Of a DNA stretch of 64,000 nt, positions 11,501-23,200 are shown one piece after another (position 1 is the stretch's first letter; each line of letters opens with the position of its first letter). The DNA comes from Lichina pygmaea (Eukaryota; Ascomycota; Lichinomycetes; Lichinales; Lichinaceae). The stretch spans positions 2,046,001 to 2,110,000 of the forward strand of contig OY730171.1 in the NCBI GenBank assembly GCA_963422465.1, given 5' to 3'. Both the position numbers and the translations under genes were made by a program. A model generated the notes under the pieces. The model was given only the letters and a program-made list of their open reading frames with translations. It had not been told where the DNA came from and searched no databases.

Positions 11501-13370
11501 ACAGTACGTACACTACAAACCACAGGGTGTACAGTAAATACGTGAGGTCCCCGAGTCAAGTCTACCAGAGACAAAAATCCTTCAAGAAGTTCTGCATGGC
11601 TTAACAGCCAAATCAGTGTAAGAATCAAATCAAAATCAAAAACCACAACAATCCAGCACATAGTCACCCAGGAATCACCAAAACCACAGACCTTATCCAA
11701 CAGGCAGGGAACAATGTCATCAACCTCTGACAACATGTCACAAGCTACATCAGCAAATATCTACTGTGCCAGAAAAACAAACACGGAAGACACAAGCCAT
11801 ATGGAGAAGGACACCCGAACATGATACCGAGAGACCTGTGGGAAGACATATCAATAGACTTCATCACAAAGCTACCCAAGTCCAAAGACCCAGTCACAGA
11901 AATCACCTACAACTTGATTATGGTGATAGTGGACAGATTCACAAAATATCTAATAGTGGTACTATTCAAGGAGACCCACACAGCAGAACAGTTGGGACAC
12001 CTCTTACTGGACAGATTGGTCAGAGACCACAGAGTTCCAATCATGATCATTACAGACAGAGACAAACTCTTCACATCCAACTACTGGAAGACAATCAGTG
12101 CAGCCATAGGAACAAAACCCAAAATGTCTACAGCCTATCACCCACGAACTGACAGCCAGACAGAGCAAGCAAACCAAGTCCTGGAGACTTACTTACAGTA
12201 TTACATCAACCAGACCCACAGCAATTGGGTACAGTTATTACTGGTGGCACAGCTGGCAATCAACCAGCACAGATCAGACTCAACAAAGGAATCACTATTT
12301 TTTGCTAATTTTGGACAACATGTGAACATCAGGATACCAAGCAGAGCTTCACCAAACACGGAGAAAGCACTCCAACATGACAAGCTCCTACAACAAACAC
12401 ACACAATGATGAGGCACTACCTTCAAGAGACCTCAGAAAGAATGCAACATCAAATAGACAAGAAATCAAAAATGGCACCTCAGCTAAAGAAGGGGGATAA
12501 AGTCTACCTCCTCACAAGAAATTGGAAAACACAAAAACCAAAGACAAAGAAACTTGACAACATCAAGGTCAGACTATTTTCAGTTGAAGAGAAAACAGGA
12601 CCAGTCAACATCAAGATACAACTACCAAGGGATGCCAGAGTCCATCCAAACTTTCATATATTGATAATTGAACCAGCCGACCAGAGCACACCCTTGCAGG
12701 AAATATTCCATTATCAACCCAAAGAAGAACAAGAGTTCAAAGTTGAACAGATCCTGGCTAGGAAAGGTCAGCAATACCTTATCAAGTGGAAAGGATACCC
12801 AGACTCGGAAAATACCTGGGAACCACTCAAGAACTTCGCAAACTGCCAGCTTCTTCTGTGACAGTTTCGGCAGGAGCAGGACTGAACAGCTTGGCCTGCA
12901 GGAGGGACATATCAATAACTGATCAAGTCAAATTCTTGCCATCTGACTCTATCTCTTTCACCAAGCACTGAAGCTTCTGCCTTGCACAGACCTCAGCGCC
13001 CTCTAACACCTTTCACTTCTGAGACAGACAAGCCTGCACCATGGCAAGTTGTTCAAAGAGTGTGTCGCGCATTGCCTTGTCAGCAGCCACATCCTCACGG
13101 AGGTTGTCCCGGGACATGTTCAGAGATTCCCAGGACATAGAGACACAAGACCTTCCATGCTGAGTGCACGCAGTATATTTCAACTTATTGTCTTCTCCTG
13201 GCATCTGGAAGCACAGACAACCACAGAGAACACAAAAGTCGCAGAGCGTACGTGAAACAAAACCCTGATTATGGATTTGAGCAGCAAGCTGAGTTCAGCT
13301 AACAGTCGCACATGACTTTGGAGGCATGACCAGATTTTATCAAGATGATGAAAGATGGAGAGGAGGATAG
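8572..13370 (+). mobile_element. Element A pol region: protease, RT, RNase H, integrase, chromodomain (fossil)
   Basis: Sequence resumes exactly where element B interrupted it. Recognisable parts: protease active-site motif LVDSGASGNYIS near 9210; RT fingers and palm roughly 9760-10480; RNase H with NKELLAVVNALEHW near 10840; integrase core roughly 11820-12330 (DFITKLPKS; YHPRTDSQTEQ); chromodomain LIKWKGYPDSENTWEP near 12780-12830. About 500 bp of untranslated sequence follows, with a purine-rich tract just before the 3' LTR. The region is broken by several interruptions and by the SINE at 11205-11641. Confidence 0.9.
11205..11641 (+). mobile_element. SINE with tRNA-like head inside element A
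   Basis: A 437-bp insertion between RNase H and the integrase zinc-binding region of element A. It is flanked by perfect 12-bp direct repeats ACCACAACAATC (11193-11204 and 11642-11653). The 5' end contains TGGTGTAGTGG, a full match to the polymerase III A-box consensus (TRGYNNARNGG). No good B box was found. The 3' end is an A-rich tail of AATCA-like repeats. Variable-length duplication plus A-rich tail means target-primed reverse transcription. Its last ~45 bp resemble the tails of the insertions at 28119 and 38955, which suggests shared use of one LINE machinery. Not coding. Confidence 0.82.
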
Positions 13371-13942
13371 TGTTATGACCCAGGAGGAACACAGTCTTTA
13401 TATACTCACAGAAAGCAGCAGACAGGATACTGGACAGAAGTACCAGACAGCGTGACATGGGAACCAGTCACGTGACCGGCAAGACAAACCAGAGGGTGCT
13501 CGCCGCAGCATGCATATGTGTGAGCAAAGTGAGCAGAGCTCACCCAGCTCGCTGCAGCGTGCATGAACTGTGAGCAAAGTGAGCAGAGCTCACCCAGCTC
13601 ACCGCAGCGTGCATGAACTGTGAGCAAAGTGAGCAGAGCTCACCGATCTCACCGAGTGAGCAAAGTGAGCAGAGCTCACTGTGCTCACAAACTGAGCACT
13701 ATATAGTCTGGTGATAGTTCCCTTATGGAACAATCATCTTCAACTCATGTTGTGATCCAGACAACTAGATCTACTTCAATACAATCCTTTTGTACGAAGC
13801 CATTGATCAGGTGTCACCACCACCACATTCCACCAAACCCCTTCGCGCTCCTTGACACTCCTCTCCTGCGAGAACCAACCCGCCTTCCACCTCTCGCCCT
13901 AATCCTATACTCAGATAGGACAGTACAGTACAGACCGCAACA
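13371..13942 (+). repeat. 3' LTR of element A (572 bp)
   Basis: Same termini as the 5' LTR (TGTTAT... GCAACA). It is about 48 bp longer because U3 carries four rather than three copies of the 22-bp unit with its linker. TATA box CTATATAG lies near 13700. Confidence 0.93.
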
Positions 13943-13947
13943 CATCT
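13943..13947 (+). repeat. Target-site duplication CATCT, right of element A
   Basis: Same five bases as 1725-1729. Element C protease sequence resumes here on the minus strand. Confidence 0.9.
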
Positions 13948-15647
13948 CCTTCCAGTGCCAAGGGTGTCGTAAAGTTATCTTGAAATGTAGTTTCCACTGG
14001 CTCCAGAGTCAACAAGTGTGTATGTCCGTACTGGCGTGTTGGCGTGTAGTGACACAGGTAATCACAGGTGCTTTGTGTTGCTAGGGGCCATGTTGTTGAG
14101 CTTCTGATGTTGCCCCTTGACAAGGGAGTTCAGTCTTTTCCTGATTGAAGTGTTTTTCCACTGACTGGGCAATAGGTCCAGCCATTCCCATCAGTTCTGA
14201 GGAATCTGTTCATGAATTTGTCTTGCTGATGCTTGTCACATCCGGGTTTGAGGTAGTACTACCAATTGTTGATGTAGCAGTTGTAGTTGTTGCCTTGCTG
14301 TAGGAACATAAGGTGTTTGTGCCAATCATGTGTGTGCCCGGGGAATACAGTGTGTTGGTGTTTATCCCAAAGATAGATCTCACACGCATCCTTCTTGCAA
14401 TTGACCTAATGCTTGTGGCAGGTGGCGCAGTAGGGTGAATGTTCTCTGTATCCTCGTAACTGTTTGTGGTAGGTGCAGTAGTGCTTTATGCAGAACCTCC
14501 ACTGTAGTTCGCCATGCTGTAGGTTTTGTGGGTCTATGCTGTAAGCATAGCTTCCTTGTGGTATTTCTTCTTTGATAGATGTGGGTTTGTCTTGGTCTCC
14601 ATCAGAGGTGGTTAAGGGCTCCTGTCTCTTGTCCTGACCTGTCTGTTCTGGTAGGTCCTTGCCTCCTGATGTTACCAGTTGGTGGGCTGCTTCCAATGTC
14701 TGATCGTAGTTGTCCTATTGTTCAAGGGATAGCTGAGCCTTTCCTGGTGAGTCCTCTGGCTTGATGATATTCCAGTCTCTGTCGAGTGTATTAAGTTGCT
14801 GTCAGTGTACCTTGTTCTTTGAACAACAGTCTTTCACTATGTGGCCTAGCTTGCCACAGGCATAGCACTTCAGTACTTTCCCCTTTTTGTTGTTCCTTCC
14901 CTTCGTGAACCTTCCTCTGTGGTGGACTGCATCCAGTTCCATGGGTGTGTAGCCATATGGGTCATGTGGTGGTGCCTTGTTAGGCAGCTTGTAGTGGTTG
15001 CTCACATGCCATGCGGGGTGGCTGTATCCTCTGTCATGGTACTTCTCCATCACTTACTCAAATAACTTGTTGTCAATGTTGATTGCTTGTGTGATAAGTT
15101 CATCCAGTGTGTTGACTGCTTGTCTGTCGAAGGTGATTTTGTCCTTCATGTTTTCTTTGAGTCCATGTCAGTACATGACCATCAGGGTGTTGTTGTCCTA
15201 ATCAGTCAGTACTGAGTATTGTTTGAACTGCGTGGTGTACTCTGCAGCTGAGCGTTGTTGCTTGATGTACTAGATCATTCGTATAGCCACTTTGTTTTTG
15301 TTAGATAGTCCAAGGATTCTTTTGATCTCATCCTTGAATTGTGTCTATTTTGTCATCCATTCTGATGTGCTGTCGTGATCTCTGTTTCCTGAGAGGTGTT
15401 TGTTAACGTAAGGCTTAATCCATCAGTGGGCATTGCCTCTCATGTAAGTGGTTACAAAGAGTAGCCACTTTTCTTTAGGCAGCCTTGTCTTTGGTTGGAA
15501 TTGAAAGTAGACTTGGAGTTGCATAAGCCAGTCGTCAACCTTGTTCCTTTCGCTGTAGAACAGGTCTGGCTTGGCAATGCTAATCTTTCCATCTGGGAAG
15601 TTGGGGTTGGTTACTCCTGAGGTACTCATCCTTGAGGGTCTTCAAAG
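13943..15647 (-). mobile_element. Element C, upstream part: gag and start of protease (fossil)
   Basis: On the minus strand this begins at the 5' LTR (15648) with MSTSGVTNPNFPDGK at 15629, nearly the start of A's gag. It runs through a CCHC zinc knuckle (CYACGKLGHIVKDCC near 14830) into the protease and is cut at 13943 by element A. The protease sequence continues at 1729. The part homologous to A's target for element B is intact here and serves as a natural empty site for B. Broken by many interruptions. Confidence 0.92.
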
Positions 15648-16115
15648 TGTTGTGGTCTGTACTGTGCTGTCCTAACCAAGTGTAGGATTGAGGGTGAGAT
15701 GTGGAAGGCAGGTTGGTTCTTGCAGGAGAGGAGTGTCAAGGAGTGTGAAGGGGTTTGGTGGAACATGGTGGTGATGACACCTGATCAGTGGCTTCGTACA
15801 AGATTGTATTGAAGTAGATCTAGTTGTCTGGATCACAACATGAGTTGAAGACGATTGTTCCATAAGGGAACTATCACCGGACTATATAGTGCTCAGTCCG
15901 TGAGCTCAGTGAGCTCTGCTCACTTTGCTCACTCGGTGAGATCGGTGAGCTCTGCTCACTTTGCTCACGCATATGCATGCTGTGGCGAGCAACCCCTGGT
16001 CGGTCTCGCCGGTCACGTGACTGCTTCCCGTGTTATGCGGCCTGGTACTTCCGTCCAGTATCCTGTCTGCTGCTTTCTGTGAGTATAAAGACTGTGTTCC
16101 TCCTGGGTCGTAACA
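15648..16115 (-). repeat. 5' LTR of element C (468 bp)
   Basis: The reverse complement begins TGTTACGACCC and ends ACCACAACA, matching A's LTRs. It has only two copies of the 22-bp U3 unit. The right border at 16115 is the outer limit of the whole nest. CCTGG (16116-16120) would be the target duplication; its partner lies left of the window. Confidence 0.9.
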
Positions 16116-16937
16116 CCTGGCCACAACCATGACCATGACCACAAGTCCTGCCTGGTCCTCTCTGTCCTTGTTCTTGTTGATGTCCCTGTCCCCCTCCTCT
16201 TCCCCTTCCCTGTCTCTCAACAACCTCAAAGAATAATAGATTACAGTGTGTTGACTGCAAAGAAATATTCTAGCTAGCAACTATACAGTACTATAGATCT
16301 AAGGTGTCATGTTAACAAAGCTAATGATGGGCGTTGTGCTAACAAAATCTTGGGTGTTGTGCTAACAAAATCTTGGGTGTTGTGCTAAAAGAAGTGGGTG
16401 TTGTGATAACAGCACCGATTTAGGAAATGACTACGTAGCCCTACCAGGTAGACCTACGACTTTCCATTCGTAGTCAAGACGACCTCGAGGTATCATGAAC
16501 CTCGCTCTCTTCCGTCTCTCCCCGGACCTCTAAAAATGTATTGTGTCGAACATCTCCTTGTTCTTCTCTTGACACGGTTTTTCACCCCCACCCTCTTCGT
16601 ACATGTGATTGGAGATGACAAAAAGGGACAGGAAAAAAAAACCCCCCCATGTCGACGGGGATGAAGGACAGGAGAGGCAGCAGAAAGAGAAGAACGGAGA
16701 TGAGATGAGAAGGTTAGAGAAGAGAGTTGTGATAAAGATGTAGAGGTAGATGCAGCTGCTCCAGTAGACAGGGGAAAGACGAGAAGGAATTCGGGCGGCC
16801 AAAAGGAAATTTTGTGTGTGCCCGCTGGAGGCGGGAGGGAAAGAAAACCCCCATGGACGCCCAAGGACCAGGAGACGACGACCATGAGACAGCGACCATG
16901 AGACGACGACCATCAGAAACCGACCGATCCAGCCACA
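16116..16937. other. Intergenic, 3' side of the next gene; short tandem repeats
   Basis: No gene is supported. A pyrimidine-rich stretch lies next to the LTR. A 23-bp tandem repeat is at 16329-16411. A GACGACCATGAGACA-type repeat near 16870-16920 lies just downstream of the stop of the minus-strand gene and may be in its 3' UTR. Confidence 0.6.
16329..16411 (+). repeat. Tandem repeat, 23-bp unit, about 3.6 copies
   Basis: Unit GGGTGTTGTGCTAACAAAAT followed by CTT. The first two copies are nearly perfect and the last two are degenerate. Confidence 0.85.
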
Positions 16938-17564
16938 TCATTCGGTCAGAGGCACCCAGGCGTCGTTGTTGCCCTCGTCGTTGTTGTAGCTGGGATCGTT
17001 CTCGTCCTCTTCGAACGGGTCGTCCGAGTCCGACGGGAGCTGGTCCGAGATGTCGCTGGCCGGGTCCTTGGCCGTCGCGTCCGTCGGCACCTCGAGATGG
17101 TTCTTGTTGGGTGCGTTGGGCGCCTTCGCCGGCGGCGCCGGCGCCGGCGCCGACGTCTCCCGAGCTCTGTCGGCGCCTGCTGCCATACCGATGCTGACCC
17201 GTCGTTCCGGGGCCTCGGCGACGGAGAACGGAATGCCGCCTTCGCCGTCAGCGCCATCGCCGGCGACGATACCGATGCCCCTGTCCGCGCCCGTGTCCGT
17301 GCCCGTGCCTATGCCCATGCCCATGCCCATGCCCAGACCCATGCTCAAGTCATCGCCGTTGATGTCGCCGCCCGGCATGCCTCCCACGCTCATGCGTCGG
17401 TCCATCGTCGGGGACTCGGTCTCGACGCGCCGGCGCTTGTGGTCCGATGGAGCGGACGTGGCATGCACGCTGTCGTCCATCGGGTGGTCCGGCTCGAACC
17501 CGTGGTGGCCCTTGCCGGCGCCGGCATCTTTGAAGCTGTTCGTCTTGTCGTCTCGGTCGTCTCG

Positions 17565-17603
<39 letters not shown>

Positions 17604-19546
17604 CAGGGCGTACGGTCGGCCGTGAGAGGCCAGGTGCGACGCGTCTCGTTTCTGCGCGGCACGGTCAGCTTGCAGGGAACGATCGTGGCCGGTGTGCGAC
17701 ACGACTTACGCTGCCCACGGGGAAGGCTGCCAGCTGCGGACCGTCGTGGAAGCGCGTCGAGGTCGGCTTGTTGCGCGACGTCTCCCGGTCGTGCGCCTCG
17801 ACCAGCGTGTCGTAGGTCCGACGGTCGTACCGCACGCACTGGAGGATGACGTAGGTCATGCGCAGGTTCGGTTCGGTCCTCTGAAGGCCGGGGGTTCGGT
17901 CAGCCCGTCTCCCCTCGCACGTCCCGCTCGCGTCTCCTGCCCGTGGTCGGGGACGGACTCACCCGTCGAAAGTAGTCGTAGATCTCGGCCTCGCCGATCT
18001 GGCCGGCCTCCTTCTCGCGGTTGACGAGGCCGCGCTTGGACAGGAAGTTGTACTTCGGGTTGTGCTGCATCTTGGCGACCTTGCTGACGACGGACATCTG
18101 CTTGTCGCGCTCCCACTTCTCCCACACCTCGGGCGGCACGATGACGTGCTTCACGGTGCGGTACTCGCCCTCGTACTCCCAGCCCTCGCCGTGCTTCCGG
18201 AACAGCGGCGAGTCGACGTTCTGCTCGTGCCGGTTCTCGAGGCCGTCGATGACGACGACGGCGCCGTGGCAGCCCATCTGCGGCGCCCAGATCTCGTTCT
18301 TGACCCGGATCACCTGGTGGCACGAGATGATCTGGTTCCTGGTGCCGCTGACCTTGGCGAACGTGCCCTTGTTCCCGCCCACCTTGTTCTGCAGGAAGGC
18401 CAAGGGGAAGCTCATGGGCGACTCGGGCAGCCGGTCCCTGGCCGGCTGCGGCAGCGCGTGGACGGCCTCGTCGATGGCGCGGTACAGCGCCACGGTGGGG
18501 CTGCCGATGCGAGCCCGCACCGGCGGCGCGCCGCCCGAGGTGGCCGTCTTTCGCAGCGACCGCGGTCCCGTCGGTTCCTCGGACGGCCGAGTGCTGGGAG
18601 TCGAACGGGCCGGGGACGGAGGGTCAAACTAGACGGGGGGCGACGAGACGGGAGTCAGTTCCACGGACGAAGACGAAGAGGAAGAAGAAGAAGAAGGAGG
18701 AGGAGAAGAAGAAGCCGACGACGACGACCAAGAGCATCCGCGGGGGGGGGGAGCAATCGACACACGTACCGTATGATCCGGTGGTGGCGGCGGCGGATGA
18801 TCGATCGCCAAGGGCGGGGGCTCGGGCAGACGGGACACCCTATCGCGGTCGTAGTCGTTCAAGCTGAGCCTCTTGGCCCTGCCGCGCCCTCTGCCCCTGC
18901 CCCTGCCTCTCCCGCGCCCGCGAACCTCGCCCTCGGAGCGCGGCGTCGCCAGCTTGCCCTGGTACGGCGTCGGCGGCGGCATTCGCACGTGGCCGTCCTC
19001 GGTGCTCGGGATCGCGGGCGAGTCGAAGGTCGGCGGGCGCTTGTAGTCGTGCACGCCGACGCCGACGCCGCCGGCGGCGGCACCCATCGCGTTGGCGTCT
19101 CCGGCCGCGGCCGCTCGTCCGTCGCGACGCGACCCGTCGGCGAAGGCAGCGCCGCCGTTGCCGAGCAGCTGCTCGCTAAGCTGGGCGTGCAGCGACTGGC
19201 AGTAGTCCTGCTCGCCGCGCAGCTGGAAGGTCTTGTCCTCGATCGCGTGCAGCGGCTGTCGCAGGCTCAGGATCACGTCCCCGAGCTCCTTGCGCAGCCG
19301 AAAGGAGCCGTCCTGGGTGGCGCTGCCGCCGCGCAACGGCCGGTTCTGGCTGACGGCCTCGGCGTCCTGCTCCTTGCGCAGCCGGAAGAAGGCATCCTCG
19401 ACCGCGCGCAACCGGCTGCTCAGCGCCTGGATCTCGGTCTCGTTGTCGAGCGCCAGGCGCTTGGCGTTGTCGATGCCGTCTCGCAGCAGATCGTTGAGCC
19501 TCCAACCGCCGCGACCGTCCCTGCGACCGGAGCTTAATTCGGCCAT
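16938..19546 (-). CDS. Large conserved-looking fungal protein with N-terminal coiled coil, central globular domain and acidic low-complexity tail
   Basis: Four exons, all phase 0: 19546-18770, 18628-17963, 17880-17710 and 17651-16938, giving about 775 residues. Residues 1-150 are heptad-rich (DETEIQALSSRLRAVEDAF and similar). Residues about 190-250 hold a GR-repeat stretch and proline runs. Exons 2-3 encode a compact domain with IWAPQMGCHGAVVVIDG, LFRKHGEGWEYEGEYRTVK and MTYVILQCVRYD. This pattern recalls fungal DUF6697-type domains, but that is an uncertain memory-based match. Exon 4 encodes a run of 13 Asp followed by Gly-Met and Gly-Thr repeats and an acidic end. The start at 19546 (MAELSSG) was chosen because the longer frame upstream reads a poly-A tract. 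Function unknown; the acidic and basic low-complexity segments would suit a nuclear protein, which is inference. The large plus-strand open frames over this gene are shadows. Confidence 0.75.
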
Positions 19547-21754
19547 TGCCTGTGCCGTAAGCGACCGGGCCAGGCTGCTGAGCTGCGTCCGGCCTTGACA
19601 CCTCCCCCGACCGAAAGAGGAAAAAAAAAAAAAATTTTCCCTTCTCGATCGGTCAGACCTGGGCTGTTCAGAAGGTCGGTGGCATGAAAGCAAGGCCGTT
19701 GGTCGGGCTTTTGCGAGTGACGGAGCTTTGTTCCCCTGGTGTTGTAAGCAAGAAAGAAATCAAGAGGCTGAGGCTGGGTGGTGGAGGTATTGCCGGCACT
19801 TGTCCGGGACAGGGTGAGGTGGAATGAAGTAGGATTGGCAAGTGGCAAGCAGGATCTATGGTGGTGGTAAGAGTAGGAAGAGGAAATCAGAAGGGGAAGA
19901 AGGAGGAGGGGAGGCTGGAGAGGTATTATATTTCTAGTCCTAGGCCAGCACTTGAACCTCTTGGCTTGAGTGTTCCAGCTGGAGGCCTATAGGGCAGTAT
20001 TGTCATCAGTAATACGGAAGCACGTACGTACTATGTACGTAGGTACCTTCATCTTACCTTTAGACTGGTCCTTCCTTCCCTATTGTCCTCTGGCTTGATA
20101 CATCTGTACTCTTCCGTCCGTCCATCAATTAATTAATTAACTATTGCGCTGAACAACGCGTTCCATGACAACAATAAGCCTTGGTATCCGCTTAAAGTTG
20201 CTGGTACGTCCGTCTGTACGTACAGCTGATGATTACGATACGAACGCTTCAGACTCTGGTACTCCGCCAGTATCTCGCTGATGCCGAGTTCATCCTTTCA
20301 GCTGGCCAAAGCCGGCTCTCGCCCTTACATCAGTCGGCAAACATCTCCACACGTACCCTAGCGGTGGTGACGGTGCTGTAGATGGGTCAGGCCGTGACGA
20401 GCAATCACGAAAAAAGCTCTGCTCCACTTTTCGCTCCACTTTTTTGACTTGGTCCGACCAACGGCTTTGGCATGATGCCGGGAAAGACGAAGGAAAAAGA
20501 AAGGATGATCAAGTAGTCAAGTTCGATGGAGAAAGTCTCGAGATGTCTCGAGACTGATCAACTCGACTCGTCTGTTCTTCCGGCTCTCGAAAGCTTCCTT
20601 GGCATCAGCCTATCGTTCCTCAAGGGAGAGCCTGCTGGCCTGATTGGTGGTCGGGGCCACGGCTGTGTTACTGTACTTGAGCCTGGGGCAGTTGGGGCTG
20701 GTGCTGCAGTTGCTACTACAGTGCCAGTGCAGCATAGTAATCTGCTCAGGCCCTGCTCCAGCTTATAAGGTTCATGCGAGCCAGACACGCTAGCGCTTGA
20801 TCCGGCCTAGTCGCAATAAGCGCGGAACGCGATCGGAAAGATTGGTTCTCCCTGTTCGCCGTCAGCAGCTTCTTCTACCGGTAAAAGTATTCTTGCACTT
20901 GATAGGCGCAGGTCCTGCCGCGGCGGACCGAGTGAGTGACAAGTGACCGCTTGGCTGTTCTAGAAGTGATGACAAAAGAGGCCGCTGTTGGTCTTGGCGG
21001 TAGAAAGCGTAAAGGAGACCTGAAGGCCCCCCCCCCCCGTCCGAGCATACTGGGGCGAAAGGAAGTAATACGTACAGACGTAGATTACTGCACCTCGTAC
21101 ACAAGCTTTTCACGTTGGGTGTCTGGAAACGTCGCGATGGTTGAGCTGTTGTATGTTCGTACCCCAGCTGATGTTCCCAGCACAGCGGACTACCCTGTCG
21201 TGGTACGAGCCGACTCGTTGTCTGCCGGTGGTGCAACTGAGCTGTGCTTGTTCTCATCTAAGCGTGGTGCCGGTGTAGCGACGCTTGACTGCATCGAGCC
21301 CGGGTGGCCTCTGTTGATTCTGTCTTGCGCTACGCAACGTACTACTTCCGTGCTGGCAGAACATCGCCAGCTTTCGCAAGGCCACCTCCAGGCAGAGCTG
21401 TTGTTCCGACATCGTCGACCATGCAAACAGGAAATGTTTCGGAGACGGCGACACCCGAGCCCTGCTCGATTCGGCAAGGAATGGCGAGCCTTCGTTTCCC
21501 GTCGTGTCCGACCACGACGGCCTCGACTCGAGGCACTTGTTTCAGCACAGAGGCCGCTCTGATCCTGATCGAATGATGGCGACGCTAGTTCCGTACATAC
21601 ATGCCTTTCCGGCCACCGACGGACCCATGCAGTGTCTGTGAGAGGGCACGGAGGCGTATCTTCCCTTGTTTGGTGGCACGACTTTTGTGTGACCATCGCT
21701 CACGTGATCCGGACGTGTCACATGACCACGTCACGTGACCCATCGGCACGCGCT
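19547..21754. other. Intergenic stretch, no supported gene
   Basis: Holds a poly-A run at 19621-19634 just upstream of the previous gene, several TACGTAC motifs (20010-20050), ATTAATTA at 20127 and a poly-C run at 21030. Overlapping open frames exist between 20860 and 21700 on both strands, but none shows a family motif or consistent splice signals. Confidence 0.5.
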
Positions 21755-22797
21755 CTAGAGCCTCAACGCCCCTGACACGATCTGTTGCCGTACCCCTAGG
21801 ATCTGGTCGCGCTCGCTGGGCTGCATGGCGCTCAGTTGCTCCGACGTCAGGCTGAGCACGTAATGGAAGAGCGTTGCCTTGTCCAGGCCTGCAACCTGTG
21901 CCGGGGCTGCCGCCGCGGCCGTTGCCCCTGTTTGTGGCTGTGGCTGTGGCGTCGGTGCGGCGCCGGCCGTCCCAGGGAACACCTGGCCGTACGTGGCCGC
22001 ATTCGGCGCTTGCATCTGGTTGTACTCCGGGTATTGTGCGTGAGCCTGCTGTGCTGCTGGCGGCGCTGCCGGCATCGGAGGACCTTGCGAGTTCGCCTGC
22101 GGCGTCGCCGTCTGCTCGACGACGGACTGGAGAGAATGGGCGTCGACGAGACCCAGGAGCAGGAGGGCCTGGAATATGGCGTACGACAGCTGAGGTGCTT
22201 GGGTCAGGAGCTCCGTGGCCTTGTTCGGGTCTGCCATCACGAGGCTTTTCATCTGCGAGATGATGTCGAGAAGCTGTGCCGGGGGCAGCGAGCTCAGCGT
22301 GCGAGAGATCGCGTCCGGGCACGTGACTCCTGGCGGGAGGTCCACGCCCGGTGGCAGTGGCGGCAGGCTGTGGTTCTGCTGCTGCGGTGCTCCCGGGGGC
22401 CCCGTTCCGTTCGAGGCTTGAGACGTCGATGCTCCGTGGTTTGCGGCGTTGGTGTCCTCGTCTCCGCCTTCGTGTGAGAAGTCCACCCGTAGCTTCCTTC
22501 CCATGGTCTCGTAGTCGTTGAGGTTGCGTACGGCCGATGCGGCCGAGTCTACATCTTGATACTCCGCGAAGCCAAAGCCTTTCGGTCGTCCCGTTTCCCG
22601 GTCGTGCACCAGCCGGAAGTTGAGAACATTGCCGGCTTGGCTGAAGATGCGGATGATCTGCTCTTCCGTCAAGCCTACGATGGCGTCAGCGGCATCCTCG
22701 ATGGTCGTCCGGTGGAGCGGGCCTCCGGAAGGGGAAGGGCCATACCGTAGGGGATGTTGCCCACGAAGACCACCCGGGATGACTTGTCCGGCGCCAT
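21755..22797 (-). CDS. RNA15: Cleavage stimulation factor CstF-64 / Rna15 (mRNA 3'-end processing)
   Basis: Two exons, 22797-22746 and 22674-21755, giving 323 residues. The intron splits the second RRM strand region (NIPYG | LTEEQ). RRM at about residues 8-85 has RNP2 VFVGNI and RNP1 KGFGFAEY, typical of CstF64. It binds the U/GU-rich element downstream of the poly(A) site within cleavage factor IA, in the nucleus. A hinge domain (MADPNKATELLTQAPQLSYAI cut short: MADPNKATELL) binds Rna14/CstF77. The Pro/Gln/Ala-rich linker is followed by the C-terminal three-helix domain (SLTSEQLSAMQPSERDQIL) that contacts Pcf11. Length is close to yeast Rna15 (296). The gene is divergent from PHB2, with 403 bp between starts. 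Identification is firm. Confidence 0.95.
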
Positions 22798-23200
22798 CCT
22801 AAAGCGGTAGGTATGATCTGAGATTGCCGGACGATGGGATCTTGTCGACAGCTCAGATCAGAGGGTGGGACTGCAGCTTTGAAAGCTGTAGGCAAAGCTC
22901 GCGGCGAAGTGATGATTATTGGGAGTCACAAGTGCCAATGGACAGCCGTGAGAGCTCTGCCATCTCTTCCGTGGCTTGCTTTCAGAGACTTTTGAAAGAT
23001 CACTACGGGCTCAGCTGGAAGAGATGGTTGCGGCTCAAGACCGTCTAGCTTGTCGATTGGCCACGCAAGCGAGAAGCACTGTGCTTATGTAATGCAAGGG
23101 ACTTCGTCTTTTTCGTCACCGTCGCGACGAGGCGGATGCAACGGGGCGACCACTTTCCCAACGGAACATAACCGACGCCTGCTGTCCCTGGACCATCACC
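22798..23200. promoter_or_regulatory. Divergent promoter region between RNA15 and PHB2
   Basis: 403 bp between two ATGs that point away from each other. No clear TATA box is seen. Both promoters must lie here. Confidence 0.6.

Larger units (their letters stand above)
1730..13942 (+). mobile_element. Element A: Ty3/Gypsy chromovirus-type LTR retroelement inserted in element C
   Basis: The element has LTRs at 1730-2253 and 13371-13942 and a CATCT duplication on both sides. Internal order is gag with a zinc knuckle, protease, reverse transcriptase, RNase H, integrase and a C-terminal chromodomain. It carries two later insertions: LTR element B (3250-8571) and a SINE (11205-11641). Without them it is about 6.4 kb. 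The two LTRs differ at roughly twenty sites, nearly all C/T or G/A transitions, plus one tandem-repeat unit. The coding part is broken, with roughly ten interruptions, so this is a fossil of moderate age. Confidence 0.93.

Noticed and set aside
18062-19537. 491-codon plus-strand open frame
   Set aside because: It lies antisense to exons of the minus-strand gene 16938-19546, whose splice signals and phases agree. The plus frame is Arg/Leu/Val-rich and lacks any motif, typical of a GC-rich shadow.
20936-21562. 208-codon plus-strand open frame
   Set aside because: Contains a poly-C derived proline run and no recognisable domain, and competing frames exist on both strands.
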